A DNA stretch of 40,001 nucleotides from a virus, in IMG/VR virus record IMGVR_UViG_3300049188_000028, positions 1 through 40,001 of that record. The stretch is one strand, 5' to 3'. The notes under the pieces are model-generated. The model ran no database searches and was not told the origin of the DNA. It worked only from the letters and a program-made list of their open reading frames with translations. A program made the position numbers and the translations under genes. Below are positions 1-6,930 of this stretch, one piece after another (the stretch's first letter is position 1; every line of letters starts with the position of its first letter).

Positions 1-127
1 TGTGTCCTATGTACCACCAATCTCTTTTAAAGTCAGTATGAGCGCTGTTACTGTGAGCATTGTTTTCAATCAGCCTTACAGCTTCGTTTTTGAGCTTCCA
101 CAGCTCTGAGGGTATGTCGTTGTTTTT
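1..127. repeat. Terminal direct repeat, left copy (circular closure)
   Basis: These 127 bases are identical to the last 127 bases of the window. The length equals a commonly used largest assembly k-mer, and a gene reads through the join without a break. The simplest reading is that a circular or circularly permuted molecule was cut open here and the overlap left in place. A true 127-base terminal repeat of packaged DNA is possible but less likely. Confidence 0.95.
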
Positions 128-130
128 CAT
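1..130 (-). CDS. Small hypothetical protein spanning the circular join (5' part)
   Basis: The start codon is at 130-128, in an ATGA overlap with the stop of the upstream Dam-type methylase, so the two are probably translationally coupled. Read across the join, the protein is 63 residues long. It starts MKNNDIPSEL, carries WWYIGHNL in the middle and ends KQEE before a TAA at 39813. It is charged, probably helical, and has no recognised domain. Its last codons supply the Shine-Dalgarno sequence of the next gene. No function can be assigned. Confidence 0.75.
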   Translation of the reverse strand, partial: MKNNDIPSELWKLKNEAVRLIENNAHSNSAHTDFKRDWWYIGH

Positions 131-624
131 GGGGTGATAGCGTATTTTTTAAATGTTTTTCCTAATCCGTTTTGCTCCCCTGTCAATAATGCGCTTACGG
201 CTTTTTGCCCGTAGGCAAATAGGGTCGTTCCGTTACCGGGTTGCTCGCCTCTGGCTCCATTAGGCAGGATGAATTTAATTTTGCCGTCAACAAACAAAAT
301 AGCATCGGCCTTATTAGCTGCCTCCTGCCACCACGGGGCACTTGTCCTGTCTGGCATAAGAGCTATGCCATCGCCATGTTTTGCTAGCTTGTTAAGCCAA
401 AGGCTTTTTGATTTGTTATGCCCATACGGTGGGTTCATCCATACGAACCCGCGCCATAATTTAGTGAGTGATTCGCTTTTTATGTATTGATCAGCAGGCA
501 CACAAACATGTGTCAGGTCGGCAGGTGCGGCCACGTCCATATCGAAACGGCATTTAAGTGCCTCGAAAACATACTGAGGTGTGTACCATTCATCAGATCC
601 ACCACGTTTTTCATGCTGTGCCAT
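127..624 (-). CDS. dam: Dam-type phage N6-adenine DNA methyltransferase
   Basis: The 165-residue protein resembles the short phage N-6-adenine methyltransferase family. It has the N-terminal DEWYTPQYVF block (residues 11-20) that reads the cofactor site and the catalytic NPPYG motif at residues 64-68. It would methylate adenine in a short DNA site, probably to protect phage DNA from host restriction or to mark replicated DNA. The start overlaps the upstream stop (TAATG) and its own stop overlaps the next start (ATGA), so it is an operon member. No restriction partner is visible. Confidence 0.88.
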   Translation of the reverse strand: MAQHEKRGGSDEWYTPQYVFEALKCRFDMDVAAPADLTHVCVPADQYIKSESLTKLWRGFVWMNPPYGHNKSKSLWLNKLAKHGDGIALMPDRTSAPWWQEAANKADAILFVDGKIKFILPNGARGEQPGNGTTLFAYGQKAVSALLTGEQNGLGKTFKKYAITP

Positions 625-1040
625 TATATTTTATCCCCTCTCAATAAATACTGGTTATCACCTTCCTTTAAATCCATAATTTTGTATGCGGAGTAAAGGC
701 TTTCAAGGGCGGTTCCACATGTGACCCCTGCTGGCTGAGGCAATCCGTATTTATAGTTTTGATAAAAATCTAACTTAAACCCCGGTGTGAGGCATTTCAC
801 CAGCCCCCTTGCAACCTCTTCGGTTACTGAGAAGGGTGGCCCTATGATCGACCAGCGATAACCAGCCAATTCTTTTTCATCTAGGAAAATGGTGCCTACT
901 GTCCCGTTGATTTGATATATCAGGATGCAGTCATTATCTCCGTAGCCAGCGAAACCTGTGCGTATCTCCGGCTCCGTTGCTCCTTCTGGCATTTCCACCC
1001 CCATAAGGTAGCAGACACCTGTAAAAAATGGTTCGTTCAT
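624..1040 (-). CDS. Hypothetical early protein, 138 aa
   Basis: A soluble 138-residue protein with no signal peptide, membrane segment or motif I recognise. It is preceded by a canonical AGGAGG six bases before ATG, formed by the last codons of the upstream 53-residue gene. It lies between the helicase loader and the Dam methylase, so a role in replication or DNA metabolism is possible but is only inferred from position. Confidence 0.75.
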   Translation of the reverse strand: MNEPFFTGVCYLMGVEMPEGATEPEIRTGFAGYGDNDCILIYQINGTVGTIFLDEKELAGYRWSIIGPPFSVTEEVARGLVKCLTPGFKLDFYQNYKYGLPQPAGVTCGTALESLYSAYKIMDLKEGDNQYLLRGDKI

Positions 1041-1043
1041 GCG

Positions 1044-1205
1044 TTACCTCCTTTGTTTTTTAATCCGTTGATCCTCGGCATACTTTTTAATTCTCAGCCT
1101 TTCCTTTAAGGTCAGTAGCTTTCCCTTTCGCTGATCAAAGAGTAAATCTTCAATCGGGCGTGTTATTTCGTTCCGGCGCCCACGTATTTTAATTTTTTCA
1201 AACAT
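1044..1205 (-). CDS. Small basic protein, 53 aa
   Basis: An open frame of 53 residues starting MFEKIKIRGRRNE and ending KKQRR. About a third of the residues are Lys or Arg, which suggests nucleic-acid binding. The start is supported by AGGAGG five bases upstream (complement of 1211-1216), formed by the terminal Arg-Arg-stop codons of the helicase loader. Its own Arg-Arg-stop end forms the ribosome-binding site of the next gene. It fills the otherwise empty gap between two solid genes. Confidence 0.7.
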   Translation of the reverse strand: MFEKIKIRGRRNEITRPIEDLLFDQRKGKLLTLKERLRIKKYAEDQRIKKQRR

Positions 1206-1207
1206 TG

Positions 1208-1936
1208 TTACCTCCTGTCTTTATATTCCTTGCATGTTCCTAAATCCAATACATTGCACATCTGCTTCAGCCTGCTTCTAATCCTGGTGCTGTACCGGCC
1301 CTCTATTTCATCCGGGGAAAGATTCGTTGTGAAATGCGTTACCAATCCGCTTTCCAGCAAATGATCGTACCGCTGCAGGATTACTTCGGCCATTACCTCT
1401 TTTTTGTTCCCGAAATTGTTTTTCACTTCCTCTGCCCCTAAATCGTCGAATAGGCAGGCGTTTGCCATTGGACCGTTAAACCCGTTAATAATCGGCTTCA
1501 CAAACTTTTCAATTCCTGCATCCCCTTCCTTCATGAACATTTTTGCCGGGTGTTCAGTATTGTAGGCGGTGAAGTACTTGGAATAGAAAAACCTCCGGTA
1601 ATCGTCATGGGATAGGCAGGCTTTTAGGATCCGAAACAGCATGCTTTTACCGCTCCCCGGGTTGCCGAAAATCATTATCCCTTTGCGCAGGTCCATTTCG
1701 TACCGCTCCGCTGTTTCAACGTCCCCGGTGAAGTAGGCCACGAACGCTGTAACCTGATCCCGGTTTTCATCGTCCAGGGTGAAGGCGGCTTTCATTTCCT
1801 TTTGTGCCAGCTTATTCGCCATTTTCCAGAAAGCGGCTTTCGCCAGCTCAAAGTTTTGTGGATCCGAAATCTTTAATGTTCCCTGATTGAATGGCTGTTG
1901 TTGCTCCTTTGCCAAAATTTCTTTGATTGTTTCCAT
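1208..1936 (-). CDS. DnaC/IstB-type helicase-loader ATPase
   Basis: A 242-residue AAA+ ATPase. Walker A GNPGSGKS lies at residues 91-98 and Walker B CLFDDLG at about 161-167. A sensor stretch HFTTNLSPDEI (201-211) is followed by an arginine-rich end. This matches phage DnaC-like loaders that place the replicative helicase at the origin. It follows the DUF1376-like initiator, the usual phage pairing. Its start lies 89 bases inside the initiator gene; the next internal Met (residue 39) would remove part of the N-terminal domain, so I keep the long form. Confidence 0.88.
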   Translation of the reverse strand: METIKEILAKEQQQPFNQGTLKISDPQNFELAKAAFWKMANKLAQKEMKAAFTLDDENRDQVTAFVAYFTGDVETAERYEMDLRKGIMIFGNPGSGKSMLFRILKACLSHDDYRRFFYSKYFTAYNTEHPAKMFMKEGDAGIEKFVKPIINGFNGPMANACLFDDLGAEEVKNNFGNKKEVMAEVILQRYDHLLESGLVTHFTTNLSPDEIEGRYSTRIRSRLKQMCNVLDLGTCKEYKDRR

Positions 1937-2630
1937 TGTTGTTAAGTTTTGCTGCTACGGTTTCACGTATGAATTTTGAAAAGGCATCGGTCAAATGCTT
2001 GGAGTTGGTAAATTCCTTGTATAGCGCCCGGTCGGTGGTGTCAAATGCTTTTACCTCGTGATCTTTAAGCCCTTTCCCCATGATTGATTCGCGGTAAAAT
2101 CGTGGGTGGTGCTTTTCCAGGTATTCGGTCGGGTATAGGTCGCTGAAGTTTTTGCCTACCTGTGTTCGGTGGTTGGCCGGTAATTTCAGGGAGTTGATTT
2201 CCTCATCCGGGGTTTCCCCCGATCCCCCTTCCAATTCAATACTATTTCCAATTCCAATTACAATTCCATTATTAGGCATATGCCCCGGCATATGCGGTTT
2301 ATCTTTATTCCATCTTTTATTTGCTCTTTCTTGTTGATTTTCAGAGTTTTTCTTTGACTTACTGAATTCTCTTAATAATCGAGCAGAACAGTAAAAACCA
2401 TTCTCGAAAACAAATTTTTGCTTAAGCACGGCAAACAGTTCCGCATATGCCGCGGCATGTGCCAAAGTCGATGCGGCTTCGGTTTCTGTAAAACCTGGGA
2501 GGCCGTCCGAAAGGGCATAAAAGTTCAGCATCAAAAGTTCGATATACGCGCCCTTTTGCTCCAAACTCATGCGCTTGGTTCCCCCCATCCAGTTATCAGG
2601 GTAAAAATTAAATCTCGGGTCCTTTGCCAT
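1848..2630 (-). CDS. Replication initiation protein, DUF1376-like N-terminus
   Basis: The 260-residue protein opens with DPRFNFYPDNWMGGT and an EQKGAYIELLMLNFYAL helix, the signature of DUF1376/YdaU-type phage proteins. The middle (about residues 110-140) is low-complexity linker and the C-terminus is rich in Asn and Lys. Such proteins precede a DnaC-type loader and act like lambda O, binding the origin. The gene overlaps the loader by 89 bases in another frame. The origin may lie within the linker-coding part, as in lambda, but I see no clear iterons. Confidence 0.8.
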   Translation of the reverse strand: MAKDPRFNFYPDNWMGGTKRMSLEQKGAYIELLMLNFYALSDGLPGFTETEAASTLAHAAAYAELFAVLKQKFVFENGFYCSARLLREFSKSKKNSENQQERANKRWNKDKPHMPGHMPNNGIVIGIGNSIELEGGSGETPDEEINSLKLPANHRTQVGKNFSDLYPTEYLEKHHPRFYRESIMGKGLKDHEVKAFDTTDRALYKEFTNSKHLTDAFSKFIRETVAAKLNNNGNNQRNFGKGATTAIQSGNIKDFGSTKL

Positions 2631-2634
2631 TACT

Positions 2635-3348
2635 TCAGATCAGTTTATATTGATTTTCTGCATCAACCGGATTAACGGTAGCAGGTGAATATTTGAGTAT
2701 GTGGTTGTTAAGGCGTTCGGTTCCTGCTTTGAAATAGTCGGGGTCAAGCTCACAGCCTGTTAATTCAAATCCTAAATCATAACAGGCTATTGCTATACTC
2801 ATGCTTCCTAAATGAGTGTCGAGTATCTTATCTCCTGGTTTGGCGTAATTTTCTAAAATCCATTTGTAAAGTGCTATTGGCTTTTCAGTTGGGTGAATTC
2901 GTTCTTGCTTGTTTTTCATATCACCCTGAAGCATTCCGTTCCACATAAATTCATATTTGCGCACTGCTGTTTTAAATGAAGTCCACGCTAGTTCACAATC
3001 AGCATTAGACCACCGACCATTAACCTTATCCCAAACAAGAAAACACGAAGTTGATCCGAGGTTATCCAAAAAGTAATTACCACCCCAAATAATTTGATTT
3101 TTAGACACGCGCTTTAACTCTGAAAAGTATTCCGATACAGGCACACTCGCATCCCATGATTTGGCACCATAGTCTTTTCTTTTTGCCAGCCCATCCGCAT
3201 TATTACCAATTGTGCTAAATCCGTTTTTCCCAGCACCAATTCCGTACGGAGGGTCTACAATGGCTAAATCATAATATTTGTCAGAGCATATTTTAAGATG
3301 CTCCATACAATCTTCGTTTAATAGAAAAAGTTTGTGATCAGTTAACAT
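2635..3348 (-). CDS. Beta-class DNA N6-adenine/N4-cytosine methyltransferase
   Basis: Starting at the ATG at 3348 (MLTDHKLFLLNEDC) the protein has 237 residues. The catalytic DPPYGIG lies at residues 32-38 and the cofactor motif comes late (ILDTHLGSMSIAIACYDLGFELTGCELD). Catalytic motif before cofactor motif defines the beta class. A longer frame from 3402 overlaps the upstream gene by 65 bases and lacks family-like sequence, so the later start is preferred. The THLGS version of FxGxG is typical of phage members. It probably protects DNA, and it is the second methylase of the phage. Confidence 0.88.
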   Translation of the reverse strand: MLTDHKLFLLNEDCMEHLKICSDKYYDLAIVDPPYGIGAGKNGFSTIGNNADGLAKRKDYGAKSWDASVPVSEYFSELKRVSKNQIIWGGNYFLDNLGSTSCFLVWDKVNGRWSNADCELAWTSFKTAVRKYEFMWNGMLQGDMKNKQERIHPTEKPIALYKWILENYAKPGDKILDTHLGSMSIAIACYDLGFELTGCELDPDYFKAGTERLNNHILKYSPATVNPVDAENQYKLI

Positions 3349-3565
3349 GTAGGTACAATGGATTATCATTTTCAAGGGAGCGAATAGTATTAAGGCAGTC
3401 AATGCGGTCGCCTTCGGTGTGCATTTTCTTTTTGAGCATCTCGCCGGTATTTGTTTTTAAAATGGAGTATTCAAACAGCCGGGAGACACCGGTAGAAATC
3501 GTTACTATTTTCAAGGGCTTAAAATCTGTGCGCTCCAATAGGCGCTTTATGTTATTGTTCTGCAT
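3338..3565 (-). CDS. Hypothetical early protein, 75 aa
   Basis: A 75-residue soluble protein without recognised motifs. Its start region (TAACCAATATGCAGAA) is identical to that of the next gene upstream at 3882, so both probably share a translation signal or an old duplication of the leader. The end overlaps the methyltransferase start by 11 bases. No function can be offered. Confidence 0.65.
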   Translation of the reverse strand: MQNNNIKRLLERTDFKPLKIVTISTGVSRLFEYSILKTNTGEMLKKKMHTEGDRIDCLNTIRSLENDNPLYLHVN

Positions 3566-3570
3566 ATTGG

Positions 3571-3882
3571 TTAGTCATTCATTCTGCTTAAATAGATCTT
3601 ATCACGCTCTGGTTCCTCTGAAACATGAATTATTAGAGGTCGCATATAATTTCGATCGAGAGGTTTACCATGAATACAATAAGCCTGCTCGCCCAACCTT
3701 ATTGTTTTTAGGTGCTTATAGTGTTCTGGTATTGTAGTTCCAGTATTACCGAGCCATACCTCTCCTTTAGCTAATTCGTGATGACAAGAAGTGTGCTTGT
3801 AAGCATCATTAGTATAGTTACTAAGGATATCAATCGAATCGGCGGCTGGGCTACACTCAGTTTCAAAAAGTGATTTCTGCAT
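3571..3882 (-). CDS. Hypothetical early protein, 103 aa
   Basis: A 103-residue protein with scattered His and Cys residues and no domain I recognise. It is the first gene downstream of the long structured non-coding stretch, about 50 bases after the last hairpin. The start is supported by the 16-base leader it shares with the gene at 3565. It could be an accessory partner of the methyltransferase, but only position suggests this. Confidence 0.65.
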   Translation of the reverse strand: MQKSLFETECSPAADSIDILSNYTNDAYKHTSCHHELAKGEVWLGNTGTTIPEHYKHLKTIRLGEQAYCIHGKPLDRNYMRPLIIHVSEEPERDKIYLSRMND

Positions 3883-3929
3883 ATTGGTTAAGGGTTAATA
3901 CTTTTGCCATTTACTTTCTTATTAATTGC

Positions 3930-4394
3930 TTTATCTCCCCCAAAGGGGCCGGTCTTTCCCTGGTGTCTTACGTCTTTCCGTTTGTCAGCGATACTTTCGC
4001 CTGTGTTCAACAACTTGTTAATCCCGTGCGGTCATGTCCGTATCTCTACTTTCTCATTCCATGATGTCAGGACGTTAAGCGTTGTCCCTCGCCAGTTGTA
4101 TTTAGTTCAGGCTATCCTCTCGCGTTCTTTCGCTTTAAAGGGTTGTGGCAACGCCCGATTACGAACCGCAGGTCGAATAGGAAAACAGAGTAGACCCAAA
4201 AACCTATTCACCAGCGTTGCCATTTTTAGCAGGCTATATACCGCCTGCCAGGGTCGTACGTCTTTCCGTTCTTGTCAACTGCCCATGATTCCAGCTTTTT
4301 GCTCCTTTCTCGCAATTATGCTACACGTAGCAGGGCTTAATCGAGGAGGTGTTGAGGCATTTCGCGCGATTACCCGTACGCTGCTGGTCTACGC
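3930..4394 (-). ncRNA. Candidate large structured non-coding RNA
   Basis: A 512-base gap in the leftward operon has no frame of 60 codons or more on its own strand. Read leftward, it forms perfect nested helices: GGCAACGC (4221-4214) with GCGTTGCC (4154-4147), enclosing GAATAGG (4209-4203) with CCTATTC (4181-4175). GCAGGC pairs with GCCTGC (4248-4229). A bulged hairpin spans 4345-4309 and CCCC-TTT-GGGG ends near 3938. GTAGACC at the 5' end (4392-4386) complements GGTCTAC inside a hairpin loop (4196-4190). The 14-base AACGGAAAGACGTA occurs twice, 288 bases apart. This resembles ornate phage RNAs such as ROOL or GOLLD in style and size, but I cannot assign it to a known family. It should be co-transcribed with the early genes. 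Confidence 0.62.
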
Positions 4395-4883
4395 TTACCC
4401 ATGGGCCACCGTATCGTAATATTTTCTATTTAATCTCTCTTTTCTTTCAGCCGCTTCCGGCCCTATCTTCATTGTTTCCCATTCCCCGCTTTCATCGAAC
4501 ATCCAACCGCAGTTACATTCATTGAACAGGGGGCCGCGTCCTAATACAAAGTGGTTCTCCGGGTCCAGGTATAAAGTTTCATTCGCTCCGCTTCCGATAA
4601 TGTGGCAAACCGCCCGGCCATGCTTTTTACCTAGTGGGTCTTTGATCGGATCACCGCAATTGTCGCAAAGACATTTTCCTTTATTTTTAAGGATGTTCAT
4701 CCCGATAGCTTCACGGTAGTAATCCTTGCTATCCTTTATCTTTCCTGCTTTCTTCTCGCTGATCTTTCGCAATGCTTTTGGTGGGTTAACCCTGCGGTCG
4801 CAGTCCTTCAACTTTCCACGTGCCCAGATAATGCCGGACTTTCCACATCCGCAGTTGCACGTTTTGATCTTGCGAGGGATCAC
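4395..4883 (-). CDS. NinG/HNH-like zinc nuclease
   Basis: A 162-residue Cys-rich protein. The N-terminus has CNCGCGKSG (residues 9-17). The DSKDYYREAIGMNI segment (51-64) resembles the lambda NinG recombination nuclease. The core has paired cysteines C73/C76, GRAVCHIIG with His94, N110-H111 and C123, as expected for a zinc-bound HNH-type fold. NinG resolves recombination intermediates, which fits the nearby RecT and exonuclease. It starts in an ATGA overlap with the basic protein upstream. The exact subfamily is uncertain. Confidence 0.68.
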   Translation of the reverse strand: MIPRKIKTCNCGCGKSGIIWARGKLKDCDRRVNPPKALRKISEKKAGKIKDSKDYYREAIGMNILKNKGKCLCDNCGDPIKDPLGKKHGRAVCHIIGSGANETLYLDPENHFVLGRGPLFNECNCGWMFDESGEWETMKIGPEAAERKERLNRKYYDTVAHG

Positions 4884-5065
4884 CGTTTGCTTCGCGCTTT
4901 CAGTTTAAACTGGTTCGGCTTAAACCGCTTCCGTTTCTTCCCGGGGTTTGGAGGTAGCCCCGGTTTGATATGTGGGTTAGGGTCAATGCCACGCCTTTTT
5001 GCGTTCATTTCTGTACTGGCTGCCATCATTGTGGCTAATGCCATTGCTTTATTAATTCCGTGCAT
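4880..5065 (-). CDS. Small basic protein, 61 aa
   Basis: A 61-residue protein with an alanine/methionine-rich N-terminal helix and a Lys/Arg/Pro-rich tail (from about residue 34), likely to bind nucleic acid. It overlaps the NinG-like gene by ATGA. No family is recognised. Its position inside the recombination module suggests an accessory DNA-binding role, by inference only. Confidence 0.6.
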   Translation of the reverse strand: MHGINKAMALATMMAASTEMNAKRRGIDPNPHIKPGLPPNPGKKRKRFKPNQFKLKARSKR

Positions 5066-5070
5066 AATGA

Positions 5071-5259
5071 TTATTTAAGAAGCGAGATAAGGAACACAAT
5101 CAGGATGAAAAGGAGCAGTAATGCGACACCTCCCCATAATGGAATTGTTACCCACCACCATGACCATGTAATTACACCACCGAGCTTTAAGCCGATGAAA
5201 AGGATTGCCAGCAGGCCCATAAAGCCTATCCCTGTACTGTTGTTTGATTCTTTGCTCAT
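5071..5259 (-). CDS. Small two-span membrane protein (Tmemb_185A-like)
   Basis: A 62-residue protein with two hydrophobic segments (about residues 10-30 and 36-60) separated by an SWWWV-type turn. The pattern IGFMGLLAILFIGLKLGG..WSWWWV..PLWGG resembles the short phage members of the transmembrane Fragile-X-F-associated family. These are common in early regions of phages and their function is unknown. It would sit in the inner membrane. Confidence 0.72.
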   Translation of the reverse strand: MSKESNNSTGIGFMGLLAILFIGLKLGGVITWSWWWVTIPLWGGVALLLLFILIVFLISLLK

Positions 5260-5317
5260 ACTGTTATTGTTTTATCTGCCTGTTACGGCTGGTTAAGATT
5301 TGATAAGGGAAAGTACT

Positions 5318-6133
5318 TTATGCTGCTTCGGTTGTTTGTTTAAAGAAGTTTTCATTCAGATAAGCCCGGCAATCTTCAATACGCCTGTAAAGCCTTTTTA
5401 TATCTTCATCGTTGCGCTCAACTTCAAATGCGTAGTGCCTTTCCTTTAGCGGTACTTCAACAAAACCCAGGAATATTGCCGCTGCGTTTTCATCTGCATG
5501 AATATCTATACCGCGCCTTTGGATATAAGCCTCGAATGTTGCTTTGTCATATGTGTGGTTAGCTATGATCTGTAGTTCAATCCAGGCCGGGGTATCATTA
5601 TTCAAATGGTTATAGCTCTCCTTTCTCAGTTCACCTTCTACTAAATGATATGGAGTATTGTTCAGGCAGTAATCAACGTATGCCTTTTTTGCTCCGGTTA
5701 AAGCCATGTAGCATTGCATCTGCCAGTAGTAAAGTTTATTCAGTTCTTTACGGATTGCCCGGTTGAAGGTGAATAGATCCCAGCTGCTTTTAGTGTCGCG
5801 GATCAGATCAGCCATGTAGATGCTTTCCCCTTTGAATAAATCCGGGGTGCCCTTGATGTAAGCATTGCTCAGGTGAATTTCATTCTTTACATAAAACTCC
5901 TTCGTGATCCTGGAAACAACTGTTATGCTGTCTTCCTCAACCTCGTTTCCTTTATCCAGCGCCTTTCCATTGATTTCAGTAAAACGATTGTATGCTTCAC
6001 GTACGTAAACATCAACAAGATGCGTTTTAGTTGTTTCAGATAATTCACCGGCCTCTTTTGCTGCTTTGGTTTGTGGCTCCGTCATTAAGTGCCCGGCACT
6101 TGAACTACGGAATAAAACTTGGTTCGCGTTCAT
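5318..6133 (-). CDS. YqaJ-type recombination exonuclease (PD-(D/E)XK)
   Basis: The 271-residue protein has the nuclease order of YqaJ-like/lambda-Exo-like enzymes: FRSSSAGHLM (8-17), an acidic GNEVEE (62-67), IKGTPDLF with D98, DTKSS with D113 and K115, and YYWQMQCYMALTG (135-147). It would resect double-strand DNA ends 5' to 3'. It directly follows RecT (1 base gap), forming a two-component recombination system. The length and motif set look intact. Confidence 0.88.
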   Translation of the reverse strand: MNANQVLFRSSSAGHLMTEPQTKAAKEAGELSETTKTHLVDVYVREAYNRFTEINGKALDKGNEVEEDSITVVSRITKEFYVKNEIHLSNAYIKGTPDLFKGESIYMADLIRDTKSSWDLFTFNRAIRKELNKLYYWQMQCYMALTGAKKAYVDYCLNNTPYHLVEGELRKESYNHLNNDTPAWIELQIIANHTYDKATFEAYIQRRGIDIHADENAAAIFLGFVEVPLKERHYAFEVERNDEDIKRLYRRIEDCRAYLNENFFKQTTEAA

Positions 6134-6134
6134 A

Positions 6135-6929
6135 CTATTGTGGAACTAATTCGTTAGACTTCTGCCTGTATATGGCCGTTAATTCTTCGCTGTTGTGCGC
6201 CTTCACGGCTGCATCAATGTTCATTAAATGCTCTACATCGGTGGCATCTTCGATCATTACCTTTAGGCGCTCGAACTCCTTATCAACGTCTGCCAAAACA
6301 ATCGGTCCGCGTATCGGTATAGCTTCGCCAACATCCCCGTCAGTGATCTCAATGCCGGTGATGTTTGAAAGTAACCATGCGCGAGCTTTCCGGGTAGCTT
6401 TGCCAATGATGCTGTCAACGCTGGCGTAGCTGTCAATCTTTATAGGTATAGGTATTACTCTTGTGCGGCTCGCACCTGATAGCTGCCATGTGATAGAAGC
6501 CTCAACACTCGCGCTTGTCTTATCCTTATTCAAGGCTTTTATCTCACAAACAATGTCGTACTTCAGTCCCTCCTGCTTTTCTAGCATAGCCCCGCATCCT
6601 TCTTTGGTCGGGTACATGTTGCCGGCAATGATATTAAACTGGTTTCCGTATGGCTGCAGCCCTATCAGCACCGCTTCGATAAGGCACCGCTTCACCACAT
6701 CTTCGGTATAGCCGCCTGTCTTATCCTTATCTGTTCTGAATCCTAGTTTATTGCCCTGCATTGCCATGATCGGCTTCATATATTCAGGCGTTAACAGTTC
6801 ATTTAAAGTAACAATAGCCTGTGATATAGTGTATGCCTTTTCAAAGCCGTCAATTGCCGTGCTTCCAAGTACCTGCATAACTGCGCCATTCATCCGTTTG
6901 GCTACGTCCATTATAATTTCCTTAGCCAT
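6135..6929 (-). CDS. recT: RecT-family single-strand annealing protein
   Basis: The 264-residue protein matches RecT-type annealing proteins: an N-terminal helical part, then RCLIEAVLIGLQPYGNQFNIIAGNMYPTKEG (about residues 85-115), where the G-x-P core and a Lys/Glu-rich beta segment are typical. It pairs resected single strands during phage recombination and replication. It sits between the coiled-coil protein and the exonuclease; all three are packed with gaps of one base. Confidence 0.85.
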   Translation of the reverse strand: MAKEIIMDVAKRMNGAVMQVLGSTAIDGFEKAYTISQAIVTLNELLTPEYMKPIMAMQGNKLGFRTDKDKTGGYTEDVVKRCLIEAVLIGLQPYGNQFNIIAGNMYPTKEGCGAMLEKQEGLKYDIVCEIKALNKDKTSASVEASITWQLSGASRTRVIPIPIKIDSYASVDSIIGKATRKARAWLLSNITGIEITDGDVGEAIPIRGPIVLADVDKEFERLKVMIEDATDVEHLMNIDAAVKAHNSEELTAIYRQKSNELVPQ

Positions 6930-6930
6930 A

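Noticed and set aside
4147-4175. GGTTCGTAATC resembling a tRNA T-arm
   Set aside because: No acceptor stem, anticodon arm or correct spacing; the segment is part of the nested helices of the candidate RNA.
4251-4277. GACAAGAACGGAAAGAC similar to a 23S rRNA segment
   Set aside because: The resemblance is limited to a short stretch and the flanks do not follow 23S rRNA.
3930-4394. Group I or group II intron
   Set aside because: I could not find the conserved group I core pairing or a group II domain V hairpin, and the neighbouring genes are not split.
3904-4419. Rightward open frame of 171 codons across the non-coding stretch
   Set aside because: It opposes the surrounding operon, overlaps the NinG-like gene and is rich in Leu, Ser, Arg, Pro and Cys without domain-like pattern. 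The helices found on the other strand explain the sequence better.
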